Source of the DNA: Anaerolineaceae bacterium
Lineage (GTDB): Bacteria; Chloroflexota; Anaerolineae; Aggregatilineales; Phototrophicaceae
Direction of reading: 5' to 3'
DNA: 64,000 bases
NCBI GenBank assembly: GCA_002699585.1
Contig: PABP01000009.1
Span: forward strand, 607,750-671,749
Below, one piece after another: positions 8,124-16,287 of the stretch; the stretch's first letter is position 1, and each line of letters opens with the position of its first letter. Both the position numbers and the translations under genes were made by a program. The notes beneath the pieces were generated by a model. It was not told where the DNA came from. It worked only from the letters and a program-made list of their open reading frames with translations, and ran no database searches.

Positions 8124-9251
8124 ATGATATTTATATTTGACCACATGCGAATGAATGCGATACATAAAATGACAATTATTTCTCTTGCTCGCGGTGTTCC
8201 CATCCATGCCATGATGCCCGTTGACTTGCTCGCTCGTAGTAGCCAACTTGCCCTGGAAGAAAACTCACAGGCGGCTTTGCCTTATGGCTCAGTCTATGGC
8301 TATGAACCGTTGCGCCAGTGGTTGGCCCAACACAACGACTGTGCCGCCGACCGCATCATTATTGGTAATGGCTCGATGAACTTGATTGCCAATTGGGCAC
8401 AGCACTATATTCACCCTGGGGATTATGTCCTCGTGGAAAGCCCGACCTATGACCGTGCCCTGACCATTTTGCGCAGTCTGGGGGCGCAGGTGATCGGCTT
8501 GGAGCAGCACAGCGATGGCATTGATCCTGATGAATTGGCCGCATACATCAAACAATATCGCATCAAGATGGCCTACCTCATTCCCGACTTCAACAATCCA
8601 TCTGGCGTATCTACCAGCGATGAGAAGCGCCGCGCTATCGCCCAACTGGCGCAGCAGCACGATTTCATGATCGTTGAGGATGGCGCGTATTCTAGCCTGC
8701 GCTATGTAGGTGAACGCATCCCGCCGATTCGTCATTATGCCCCTGAGCACACCGTATCGACGGGGTCGTTTAGCAAACTGCTGGCTCCTGGCTTACGTAC
8801 CGGTTGGATGGTCATGCCGGAAAATCGCACCCAGGAGTTCGCTACTTTCCTGCTGAATACCTATATATCGCCCAATCAATTCGCCCAGGCGACGATAGCT
8901 AAAGCCGTAACATCCGATGAATTCGGCCCGCATCTGGCTTACCTGCATAAGACCTATCTGCACTTACTCAACCTGACACAAGCCGCACTGACTGATCAAC
9001 TTGCTCCTCTCGGCGTCACCTGGACCCAGCCAGAAGGCGGTTTCTTTATAGGTCTACATTTGCCACCGACTAAAAAACCGATCTGGGATGTTGCCTCTGA
9101 CTATGGCTTGCAACTGGTTAATGGCGATGCCTTCTTCGCCTTACCGAAGCCGACCAACTTTGTGCGTCTGCCATTCTGCTCTTTGACCGAAAATGAAGTC
9201 AACGAGGGTGTCGAACGCTTGGCCAGGGCCGTTGCGGATACACTGGCCTAA
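8124..9251 (+). CDS. PLP aminotransferase, class I/II (second copy, divergent)
   Basis: A 375-aa enzyme of the same branch as the preceding gene: NNPSG at 157-161, cofactor Lys218 in TGSFSKLLAP. It is transcribed away from the tyrA/pheA unit across a roughly 100-bp gap. The start is uncertain: ATGs at 8124, 8145, 8151 and 8169 are all in frame, and homologues begin close to the motif ISLARGVP, favouring 8169; none has a strong Shine-Dalgarno. The substrate is unknown; aminoadipate, aromatic or branched-chain keto acids are possible. Confidence 0.82.
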   Translation: MIFIFDHMRMNAIHKMTIISLARGVPIHAMMPVDLLARSSQLALEENSQAALPYGSVYGYEPLRQWLAQHNDCAADRIIIGNGSMNLIANWAQHYIHPGDYVLVESPTYDRALTILRSLGAQVIGLEQHSDGIDPDELAAYIKQYRIKMAYLIPDFNNPSGVSTSDEKRRAIAQLAQQHDFMIVEDGAYSSLRYVGERIPPIRHYAPEHTVSTGSFSKLLAPGLRTGWMVMPENRTQEFATFLLNTYISPNQFAQATIAKAVTSDEFGPHLAYLHKTYLHLLNLTQAALTDQLAPLGVTWTQPEGGFFIGLHLPPTKKPIWDVASDYGLQLVNGDAFFALPKPTNFVRLPFCSLTENEVNEGVERLARAVADTLA

Positions 9252-9277
9252 TCATAGCTATATGGCATCCAATTGGC

Positions 9278-9306
9278 TTGACGGTCACTATTGAGAAGGG
9301 TAGCAT
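9278..9306 (+). promoter_or_regulatory. Possible promoter of the GH4-kinase pair
   Basis: TTGACG, 17 bases, TAGCAT. This would give a leader of about 125 bases before the GH4 gene. The leader holds a short hairpin (CGGCC/GGCCG, near 9368-9383) and the 14-bp tandem repeat at 9401-9428. A second -10 candidate (TATGAT near 9338) has a poor -35. Confidence 0.35.
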
Positions 9307-9400
9307 TCCTGAGGGTGGCATCAGTACAATATGATTTAATTGCTTCCATGTGTTTCTTGTGAACTGTCGGCCCGAGTAGGCCGTACTGAATTTCTTAAAA

Positions 9401-9428
9401 CAAGAATATTGAAACAAGAATATTGAAA
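9401..9428 (+). repeat. Exact 14-bp tandem duplication in the GH4 leader
   Basis: The unit CAAGAATATTGAAA occurs twice with no gap and no mismatch. The second copy runs straight into the ribosome-binding site GAAAGG of the GH4 gene. It is AT-rich and could keep the start region open, be a repeated regulator half-site, or be a recent slippage duplication. Confidence 0.8.
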
Positions 9429-9436
9429 GGTCTGAC

Positions 9437-10828
9437 ATGGCAAAAATAGCATTTATTGGGGCAGGGAGCACGGTCTTTGCCAAGAATTTGATGGGGGATA
9501 TTCTCAGCTACCCGGAATTAGCTGATTCACACATCGCATTGATGGACATTGACCCGGAACGCCTCAAAACGTCCAAAACAGTCGGCGACAAAATCGCCAA
9601 AACGCTCGGCGTCAATCCGACCATTACCGCTACGACCAGCCGTGAAGAAGCCCTCACAGGCGCCGATTACGTCATTGCCATGATCCAGGTCGGCGGCTAT
9701 GAACCCAGCACCGTCATCGATTTTGAGATTCCGCGCAAATATGGCCTGGAACAAACCATCGCTGATACCCTCGGTATCGGGGGCATTATGCGCGGCCTGC
9801 GTACCATCCCTGTGCTGCTGGACATCACCCGTGATATGGAACGCCTGTGCCCGAACGCACTGTTCATCAACTACGTGAACCCGATGTGCATGAACCAGTG
9901 GGCGCTCAGCCGCGGAACCAGCATCAAGACAGTCGGCTTGTGTCACAGCGTCCCGCATACGGCTCACGAACTTTCACACGACATCGATGTACCCTACGAG
10001 GACATCAACTATCTGGTGGCTGGCATCAACCATATGGCCTTCTACCTCAAGTTTGAGAATCGCCACACCGGCGAAGACCTCTATCCGCTGATCCAGAAAG
10101 TGGTCGATGAAGGCCGCGTACCGGATTATAACCGTGTCCGTTACGAGATGTTCCAGCGCCTGGGCTACTTCGTCACGGAGTCCAGCGAGCACTTCAGCGA
10201 GTACACGCCGTACTTCATCAAGAAAAATTACCCTGAACTGATCGAGAAATTCAACATCCCGATTGATGAATACCTGGGGCGTTGTCAGGCGAGTGTTATT
10301 GCCTGGGACATGCTGGAAGAAGCCCGTGCTGTGGGTAAGCCAGTCGATGAAGCCGCTATTAAGGACGCAATTGCTGGCCTCAAGCTCATGCCGCGCATGA
10401 AAGAGGGCACCATCCATTCTGTGACGCACTATGATGAGGTTCGCCGCAGCGTGGAATACGGCTCACAGATCATCTACAGCATGGAAACAGGCAAAGAGCA
10501 GGTGATTTACGGCAATATGCCCAATACAGGTATCATCACCAACCTGCCTGATGGCTGCTGCGTGGAGGTCCCGTGCCTGGTGGATAGCAATGGCGTCCAG
10601 CCCACGCACATCGGTGCGATTCCGCCACAGCTTGCCGCCCTCATGCAGACCAACATCAACGTGCAGTCGCTGACCGTAGAAGCGGCGATCACGGGCAAAC
10701 GGGAGCACATTTATCACGCTGCCATGCTTGACCCGCACACGTCATCCGAGCTGCCGCTGGATAAAATTTGGTCGATGGTCGATGAACTGATCGAAGCTCA
10801 CGGAGACTACTTGCCAGAATACAGCTAA
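9437..10828 (+). CDS. Glycoside hydrolase family 4, probable alpha-galactosidase
   Basis: GH4 enzymes cleave glycosides by an NAD- and Mn-dependent redox mechanism. The Rossmann NAD loop AFIGAGSTVFAKN is at the N-terminus, NYVNPM at 145-150, the metal/subfamily signature Cys169-His170-Ser-Val, and GINHMAF at 197-203. In this family the tetrad at that position tracks substrate: CHSV marks alpha-galactosidases, while CNVP and CDMP mark phospho-glucosidases. So it probably acts on unphosphorylated alpha-galactosides such as melibiose imported by the neighbouring ABC system. ATG with GAAAGG seven bases upstream; 463 aa, full length. A PfkB kinase follows after 8 bases. Confidence 0.88.
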   Translation: MAKIAFIGAGSTVFAKNLMGDILSYPELADSHIALMDIDPERLKTSKTVGDKIAKTLGVNPTITATTSREEALTGADYVIAMIQVGGYEPSTVIDFEIPRKYGLEQTIADTLGIGGIMRGLRTIPVLLDITRDMERLCPNALFINYVNPMCMNQWALSRGTSIKTVGLCHSVPHTAHELSHDIDVPYEDINYLVAGINHMAFYLKFENRHTGEDLYPLIQKVVDEGRVPDYNRVRYEMFQRLGYFVTESSEHFSEYTPYFIKKNYPELIEKFNIPIDEYLGRCQASVIAWDMLEEARAVGKPVDEAAIKDAIAGLKLMPRMKEGTIHSVTHYDEVRRSVEYGSQIIYSMETGKEQVIYGNMPNTGIITNLPDGCCVEVPCLVDSNGVQPTHIGAIPPQLAALMQTNINVQSLTVEAAITGKREHIYHAAMLDPHTSSELPLDKIWSMVDELIEAHGDYLPEYS

Positions 10829-10836
10829 GGTAACTC

Positions 10837-11772
10837 ATGATACTGTGTGTCACGCCCAATGCGGCCATTGACCGCACCCTGATTTTGTCCTCTGTCACTC
10901 TGGGTGAGGTACATCGCCCCAAAGATATGATCGCGGCTGCTGGCGGCAAGGGCCTCAATGTTGCCCGTGCGATTAAGGTGCTGGGGGGTGAGCCTTTATG
11001 TGCTGGCATCATCGCTGGGCATACCGGGCGCATGATCGCTGACCTCGCCGAAAAAGATGGTTTACCATCCCATTGGACGCAGCTCGCAACGGGTGAATCA
11101 CGCATGTGCGTCATTCTGGTGGATCAGTCGCGCAGTGAGTCCACCGTTGTCAACGAAGCTGGCATCAATGTCACCGCTGAGGATTGGGCGCAATTCGTTG
11201 CTGATGTCCAGGCCGAGGCGCATAATGCCAGTCTGGTCGCTTTCTGTGGCAGCCTGCCTAGCGGGTCATCGCCCGATGCCTTCGCTGAGGTGCTCTCGAC
11301 CTTGTCCGGTATTGGCAGCCGTGTCTGGGTGGATACGAGTGGCAAATGGTTGCAAGCCGCCGCCGGATTGCCAGGTGTGTCCATCAAGATCAACGATGAA
11401 GAACTGGCGCAACTGGTCGGCCATGAAGCTGCTGATCCGGGCCAGATAGCGGACTCCGCTGTGGAAATCTGGCAGAAGTCGCAAGCACCTGTTGTTGTGA
11501 CGATGGGCAGCAAAGGGGCCATTTTTGTCCAAAATGCCGACAATCGCTGGTGGGCACAGTCTCCGCCGATTGAGGTCTTTAACGCTGTGGGGAGTGGGGA
11601 TTCTTTCCTGGCTGGCTTGCTGAACGCTATCGAAAAGGGCGCAGACGCGCCGCAGGCCTTGCGTCATGCCGTTGCTGCCGGTTCCGCCAATGCCATGTCT
11701 AAGGGTGGGGCACACTTCTCTGAAGATGATTTCCAGACTATCCTGGCTGGCACTACCATTCAATCTCTATAG
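10837..11772 (+). CDS. PfkB-family sugar-phosphate kinase (1-phosphofructokinase / tagatose-6-P kinase type)
   Basis: A 311-aa ribokinase-fold enzyme. The N-terminal LCVTPNAAIDRT and AAGGKGLNVARA (about 35-45) are typical of the FruK/LacC group rather than ribokinase. The C-terminal NAVGSGDSFLAGLL (about 250) carries the catalytic Asp and anion hole. The group phosphorylates fructose-1-P, tagatose-6-P or similar. Being 8 bases behind an alpha-galactosidase gene, tagatose-6-phosphate or another galactose-derived phosphate is a fair guess, not shown by the sequence. An intrinsic terminator closes the pair. Confidence 0.85.
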   Translation: MILCVTPNAAIDRTLILSSVTLGEVHRPKDMIAAAGGKGLNVARAIKVLGGEPLCAGIIAGHTGRMIADLAEKDGLPSHWTQLATGESRMCVILVDQSRSESTVVNEAGINVTAEDWAQFVADVQAEAHNASLVAFCGSLPSGSSPDAFAEVLSTLSGIGSRVWVDTSGKWLQAAAGLPGVSIKINDEELAQLVGHEAADPGQIADSAVEIWQKSQAPVVVTMGSKGAIFVQNADNRWWAQSPPIEVFNAVGSGDSFLAGLLNAIEKGADAPQALRHAVAAGSANAMSKGGAHFSEDDFQTILAGTTIQSL

Positions 11773-11790
11773 GTCAAACTGCAAAATTAA

Positions 11791-11823
11791 AACGCCTCAG
11801 CAAGCTGCTGGGGCGTTTTTTTG
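11791..11823 (+). terminator. Intrinsic terminator after the sugar kinase
   Basis: AACGCCTCAGCA and TGCTGGGGCGTT form a 12-bp stem (one G-T) around AGC, followed by a run of T. It lies 18 bases after the kinase stop and just before the convergent permease gene. Confidence 0.9.
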
Positions 11824-11841
11824 TTGATGGTATTGTGTAGA

Positions 11842-13008
11842 CTAGCCGCCTTTGACGGAACCAGCCAGCAAGCCGCGTACAAAGTAACGCTGCAAGCTGA
11901 AGAAAACAATCAGCGGCACCAGGATCGAGACAAACGCACTACTCGTCAAGATCTCCCAGTTATCCCCGCGTGACCCAAGCAACTCTCTCAGCTTGGAGGT
12001 CATGACGATCTGGTCAGGTGTCTTGTTCAGGAACACCAGCGCCACTAGCAGATCGTTCCAGACCCACAGGAACTGGAAGATAGCGAAGGCTGCCAGCGCT
12101 GGGATCGACAAGGGCATCACCAGCCGGATGAAAATCTGGAAGTGAGATGCACCATCAATCTTGGCGGATTCGATGATTTCACGAGGCAGTCCGCCGATGT
12201 AGTTACGCAGCAGGTAAATCGCCAACGGCAGGCCGAAGCCCGTATGCGCAAGCCATATACCTGGATACGATTTGGCGGCGAAGCCAAAAGTCTCCCCGAC
12301 ATTGTTGTACAGCCTTAGCAGCGGGATCAGCGACATTTGCAGCGGGACCACCAGCAAGCCAACCACGATGACGAATAACACTTGCCGACCGGGGAAGTCC
12401 ATCCAGGCGAAAGCATAAGACGCAAAGGCCGCAATCGCAATCGGGATGAGCGTTGCCGGGATCGTCACGGTGAATGTGTTGATGAACGACTGGCCGAAGT
12501 CTTCTGATGCCAGCACTTCTTCGTAGTTTGCTAGCGAGAACGAGGGCGGAATATTGGCGACATAGAAGAAGCGTACACCGCGATCAATATCGAAGGCTTC
12601 TGGCGACGTATATTCATAGCTGCCATCGGAATTGAGTGTGAAGGTTTGGCCATCGTCAAGTGCAACAGTCTCGCCGGGCCCATAGTCTGTAATCTCACCC
12701 GGCAGCAAACCATCGCCATAGGTCGCGATGTTCTTGGCGCTATTTTCATCGAAGACGTTACCAACGATGACGAATTCGCCATCGCGTTCAATCTGATCTT
12801 CAGCGGTACCCGTACGACCAGCTTGGCTCTCCTGCACATTTTGCAGGGCATTCCACCAGCCACTAATCGCTAGTTGGTCTTTGTCTCGCAGCGAGCTGAT
12901 GAACAGACCAAACGTAGGCACCGTCCATACGATGACGATGAACAGCAAGAGCGCTCTGGCCAAAAATGCACCAATGGACATATTCAAAATCGGAATTTTG
13001 GTACTCAT
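11842..13008 (-). CDS. Sugar ABC transporter permease, MalG type, with long extracytoplasmic insert
   Basis: A MalG/LacG-like inner-membrane subunit with the EAA loop EIIESAKIDGASHFQIF (about 275-291), which docks the ATPase. The usual size is about 280 aa; this one has 388 because about 100 residues, hydrophilic and rich in Gly/Asp, are inserted after the first membrane helix (about residues 45-145, with DGQTFTLNSDGSYEYTSP). The insert should lie outside the membrane, where it could contact the binding protein. The ATG overlaps the stop of the MalF-type permease by four bases. No ATPase gene is in the unit; a shared MsmK/MalK-type ATPase elsewhere is likely. Confidence 0.9.
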   Translation of the reverse strand: MSTKIPILNMSIGAFLARALLLFIVIVWTVPTFGLFISSLRDKDQLAISGWWNALQNVQESQAGRTGTAEDQIERDGEFVIVGNVFDENSAKNIATYGDGLLPGEITDYGPGETVALDDGQTFTLNSDGSYEYTSPEAFDIDRGVRFFYVANIPPSFSLANYEEVLASEDFGQSFINTFTVTIPATLIPIAIAAFASYAFAWMDFPGRQVLFVIVVGLLVVPLQMSLIPLLRLYNNVGETFGFAAKSYPGIWLAHTGFGLPLAIYLLRNYIGGLPREIIESAKIDGASHFQIFIRLVMPLSIPALAAFAIFQFLWVWNDLLVALVFLNKTPDQIVMTSKLRELLGSRGDNWEILTSSAFVSILVPLIVFFSLQRYFVRGLLAGSVKGG

Positions 13009-14033
13009 CGTAGGGCCTCCTCTTGCTGGAAGCGGCGAATATTCCAGACTAGGATCGGAATGACCGCAATCATGATGACGGTTGCAATGGCGCCTGCGCG
13101 ACCATAGTCACCACCGCCACGGAACATCCAGTTGTACATTAAGTTCGCAAGTACATCCGTATCCCACTGGCCATTGGTCATCGCCAGCACAATGTCGAAC
13201 ACTTTTAGCACCGTGATCGTAATTGTTGTCCAGACCACCAAGATGGTGCCGACGATCTGCGGAATCATGATGTTGAAGAAAATACGGATTTCATTGGCGC
13301 CATCAATCCGCGCAGCTTCCAATGTCTCGTCAGGGACGCCACGCAGGGCGGCTGATAGCACCACCATGGCGAACCCAGTCTGGATCCAGATCAAAATCAC
13401 CATCAGTAAAAGGCTGTTGACGACAGGCTGCAACGTAATCCACGGTTGAGGTTCGCCGCCCAAAGCTTGGACGATGGCATTGAGCACACCAATCTGCGGG
13501 TTATCTGGGCCACGATAGTCATACACGAATTTCCAGATAACGCTCGCACCGACGAATGAAATCGCCATCGGCGTAAACACAAGCGATTTTGCAATGCTGC
13601 CCCAGCGGACATTATCAGCGAGTACGGCGACCAAAAGGCCGATAGCTGTACTCATAGAAGGAACAATAAGCAACCACAGTATATTATTACTAATTGCTTG
13701 CCGGAATGTGGCATCGCCGAAGGCCCACTGATAATTACTCAGCCCCACAAAGTCATCGCCATTTGCGTCGAAGAAGCTCAGGATGAACGTCTGAATAGCG
13801 GGGTAAACCAGGTACAGCCCTAATAAAATGACCGCTGGCCCAACAAATAACCAGGGGCGTATCGCTTCGCGGATGCCTTCACGGCTTTTGGTGACGTGCC
13901 CGTCCGGTGTTACGACATCGGCAAAAATCGTGTCGAGCAGCCAATTAGAGCCGAAGAAATAACCGATGAGTGCGGCAAGGCCGAAGACAATGATGACCAC
14001 CGCCTGACCGACATACTCGAAATTAAGGTCCAT
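13005..14033 (-). CDS. Sugar ABC transporter permease, MalF type
   Basis: A 342-aa membrane protein. The EAA loop DETLEAARIDGANEIRIFF (about 230-248) is followed by IMIPQIVGTI. There is an extra N-terminal membrane helix (about 10-35) and a short charged loop before the standard six-helix core begins at RPWLFVGPAV. It forms the heterodimeric channel with the following MalG-type subunit. It is separated from the binding-protein gene by a strong intercistronic stem-loop, which probably gives the usual excess of binding protein over permease. Confidence 0.92.
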   Translation of the reverse strand: MDLNFEYVGQAVVIIVFGLAALIGYFFGSNWLLDTIFADVVTPDGHVTKSREGIREAIRPWLFVGPAVILLGLYLVYPAIQTFILSFFDANGDDFVGLSNYQWAFGDATFRQAISNNILWLLIVPSMSTAIGLLVAVLADNVRWGSIAKSLVFTPMAISFVGASVIWKFVYDYRGPDNPQIGVLNAIVQALGGEPQPWITLQPVVNSLLLMVILIWIQTGFAMVVLSAALRGVPDETLEAARIDGANEIRIFFNIMIPQIVGTILVVWTTITITVLKVFDIVLAMTNGQWDTDVLANLMYNWMFRGGGDYGRAGAIATVIMIAVIPILVWNIRRFQQEEALR

Positions 14034-14109
14034 AATCTTGATCCGTTGCTAAGGTCTCGTATCAGGGTTGTGCCATACGACAGCACGGCTTGACTGAGTA
14101 CTAGATACA

Positions 14110-14140
14110 CAATGGGGTGACACAAAGGCCACCCACATTG
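14110..14140 (-). promoter_or_regulatory. Stem-loop between binding-protein and permease genes
   Basis: CAATGGGGTG pairs with CACCC-A-CATTG (10 bp, one bulge). The T-run is on the + strand side, so as read in the operon transcript it is a hairpin preceded by A residues: more likely an mRNA-stabilising or processing hairpin than a terminator. Confidence 0.55.
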
Positions 14141-14179
14141 TTTTTAGCACTTTGCTATGTAGACGCTGTCGTAGGAGCG

Positions 14180-15547
14180 TTACTCCTCTTTGATTGCGTC
14201 CCAGGCGTCCTGGATTTGCTGTGCAACTTCTTCAGCGCTTGCGCCACTGACGAAGTCGACCATACCCGTCCAGAATGCACCCTGGCCAATGGCACCTGGC
14301 ATCAAGTCAGAGCCATCGAAGCGGAAGGTGGTTGCGCCCAGCAAGATTTCGCCCTGGCCGCGTAGTGTGCTGTCAGCATAGGTATCGAGGTTGACGCCGC
14401 TATGCGGGGTCAAGAAACCAACCTGTGCCATCCAGATTTCATGTGCCAATGGCAGCGTAAGGAAGTCGAAGAACGCGCGGGTTGCTTCGGTGTCATCGGT
14501 CATTGCCAGCAGCGTACCACCACCAAGAACCGGGCTACCCAGGTCCATGTCACTTTCAGCGAAGCCAGGGAAGTAGAAGAAGTCAGCATCGACGCCTACT
14601 TCAACATCTTCCGGGAAGAAGCCGCTGATGAAGCTCGCTTGACGGTGCATGTAGCACTCAGGCGGAACGGTGAACAAGCCAGCCGGGGCATCACGGAAGT
14701 CGGTTGAGGCAACCGAAGCTGCGCCACCATTGACCCACTCGTCATTCTTGGCAAACATGCCGAAGGTTTCTAGGGCATTGATGACTTCTGGGGCGGTGAA
14801 GGGCAGTTCATTTGTCACCCAGGCATCATAAACCTCAGGCGGCTGCGTACGCAGCATGATGTCTTCAACCCAGTCAGTTGCAGGCCAGCCAGTGGCATCA
14901 CCACTACCCAGGCCGATGCACCACGGCGTTTCGCCGTCAGCAACCATCTGCTCGCTCAGGGCGATTAAGTCTTCCATCGTGGTCGGGACTTCGTAACCAG
15001 CATCAGTGAAGTTGTCCGGGCTGTACCAGACAATGCTCTTGAGGTTCACATTGTAGAAGAACCCGTAGAATTGATCTTCACCGTTTTCATCCGCGTAGGT
15101 GCCCAGGTCAACCCAGGATTCGCCAGCGGCATAGTTGTCAAGAACCCACTGTTCCATGTCGTCGCCTAGCGGGATCAGGAAACCACGTTCGGCCATGTTG
15201 GTGGCCAGACCGGGCTGCGGGAAGGCCGCGATATTCGGCGGGCTACCGGCTTCCAGGTCGATGACGATCTGCTGTTCGAAGCTGTCCGAACCCGCGTATA
15301 CGATGTCAGCGCCAGTGGCAGCTTCAAAATATGCGAATACATTTTCGAAAGATTCCTGGTCGGCGGTCAGCCACGGGCCAGAAATTGTTACTGTCTCACC
15401 AGTGAAGTCGTTCGCATCAGCGAATTCCTGGTAGCTATCCCAGGTAAAATCGCCTTCGCCGACTTCGAAGAGCAAGTCTTGTGCGTTGACGGGGACGATT
15501 GCGATGACAAGCAGCATCACAATCAGCAAGGATGCATATTTCTTCAT
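14180..15547 (-). CDS. ABC transporter sugar-binding protein
   Basis: Family 1 (MalE-like) solute-binding protein, 455 aa. I chose the ATG at 15547 because AAAGGAG sits nine bases upstream and because it directly opens a signal peptide (MKKYASLL... ending at VNAQ). An ATG ten codons upstream only adds a hydrophilic leader. The mature protein is acidic and Trp/Tyr-rich, with the family stretch VNLKSIVWYSPDNF that forms part of the sugar cleft. It has no lipobox Cys, so it is either free or tethered in an unusual way for a monoderm. It is the first gene of the importer unit; the substrate is probably a galactoside, from the GH4 neighbour. Confidence 0.9.
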   Translation of the reverse strand: MKKYASLLIVMLLVIAIVPVNAQDLLFEVGEGDFTWDSYQEFADANDFTGETVTISGPWLTADQESFENVFAYFEAATGADIVYAGSDSFEQQIVIDLEAGSPPNIAAFPQPGLATNMAERGFLIPLGDDMEQWVLDNYAAGESWVDLGTYADENGEDQFYGFFYNVNLKSIVWYSPDNFTDAGYEVPTTMEDLIALSEQMVADGETPWCIGLGSGDATGWPATDWVEDIMLRTQPPEVYDAWVTNELPFTAPEVINALETFGMFAKNDEWVNGGAASVASTDFRDAPAGLFTVPPECYMHRQASFISGFFPEDVEVGVDADFFYFPGFAESDMDLGSPVLGGGTLLAMTDDTEATRAFFDFLTLPLAHEIWMAQVGFLTPHSGVNLDTYADSTLRGQGEILLGATTFRFDGSDLMPGAIGQGAFWTGMVDFVSGASAEEVAQQIQDAWDAIKEE

Positions 15548-15603
15548 ATTGAAGATCTCCTTTAGAAATTGTGCCATAAAGTAACTGTGTGAAGATTGTG
15601 TAA

Positions 15604-15621
15604 GGTGCCATAGATGACACC
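15604..15621. promoter_or_regulatory. Operator-like palindrome 1 (at the start site)
   Basis: GGTGCCATAGATGACACC: seven of eight base pairs match around a 2-base centre. It overlaps the predicted -10/start region of the binding-protein promoter, as expected for a repressor site. Confidence 0.5.
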
Positions 15622-15647
15622 TATACCCAATGACTTGATCCTATCAA
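15620..15647 (-). promoter_or_regulatory. Likely promoter of the sugar importer unit
   Basis: On the minus strand TTGATA (15647-15642), 16 bases, TATAGG (15625-15620). Transcription would start near 15613, leaving about 65 bases to the ATG at 15547. Confidence 0.5.
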
Positions 15648-15670
15648 CGTACAGAGGAGCGTCAACGTTT

Positions 15671-15687
15671 TTGTGCAGTGTGCACAA
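15671..15687. promoter_or_regulatory. Operator-like palindrome 2
   Basis: TTGTGCA-GTG-TGCACAA, a perfect 7-bp inverted repeat about 60 bases upstream of the start site. The same TGTGCA/TGCACA core recurs in a palindrome upstream of the lysine leader (24546-24560), so one regulator could see both. Confidence 0.5.
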
Positions 15688-15715
15688 GTTGAGTTGTGAA
15701 TTGCTTGCAATAACT

Positions 15716-15727
15716 CGAAACGTTTCG
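15716..15727. promoter_or_regulatory. LacI-family-like operator palindrome
   Basis: CGAAACGTTTCG is a perfect 12-bp palindrome with the central CG and A/T-flanked half-sites usual for LacI/GalR operators. It lies about 105 bases upstream of the predicted start site of the importer unit. No LacI-family gene is in the window. Confidence 0.6.
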
Positions 15728-15783
15728 GGGAAGAGCTTCTGATCGCTTTCGTATGAGAACGTTTTTAAGTGTTTAACCGGGGT

Positions 15784-16287
15784 TTAAACCTGCTCTGTAA
15801 TCGACCAATCGCGCTGTTGGAGCATGTTGACCAGTCCATCTGCGTCGAGGATGGCCCGCACAGTCGGCGACAATGTGGGGATGGGGTAGGCTTGACCATT
15901 CGCCACGATGACATGCTCATCGAGATCAATTTCGATGTGATCACCCGTTTGCAGCCGATCAGCTAGCTCTGGGCAAACGATGGGGTGTACGCCCTGGTTG
16001 ATGCAATTGCGGAAGTACAATCCACTAAATGACACCGCAATAATCGTGCGAACCCCTGCGTATTTCAGCGCGGTGACGGCCTGCTCACGGCTGCTACCAC
16101 AGCCCCAATTACGGCCCGCTACGATCACGTCCCCAGGCTGAACCTGGCTGGCGAAATTGTCGTCCAGGTCTTGCAGGGCCACGCTCGACATTTTGTCGGG
16201 GTCTTTGAGCGTGTACGTATATTTCCCTGGGAAGATGACATCGGTATTGACGTGATCGCCGTAAACCCATACGCGGTGGCTGCTCAT
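15784..16287 (-). CDS. lysU: Homoaconitase small subunit (LeuD/LysU family)
   Basis: The swivel domain of a two-subunit hydro-lyase, 167 aa, with [10 protein letters not shown] near the N-terminus and [14 protein letters not shown] (about 58-71), the signature contacting the substrate carboxylate. It pairs with the large subunit whose stop it overlaps (ATGA). Together they would turn homocitrate into homoisocitrate. The loop that tells homoaconitase from isopropylmalate isomerase (usually Tyr-Leu-Arg/Val-X) reads Tyr-Thr-Tyr-Thr here, so the assignment rests on the operon. It is the last gene of the lysine unit; no clear terminator follows. Confidence 0.85.
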   Translation of the reverse strand: MSSHRVWVYGDHVNTDVIFPGKYTYTLKDPDKMSSVALQDLDDNFASQVQPGDVIVAGRNWGCGSSREQAVTALKYAGVRTIIAVSFSGLYFRNCINQGVHPIVCPELADRLQTGDHIEIDLDEHVIVANGQAYPIPTLSPTVRAILDADGLVNMLQQRDWSITEQV

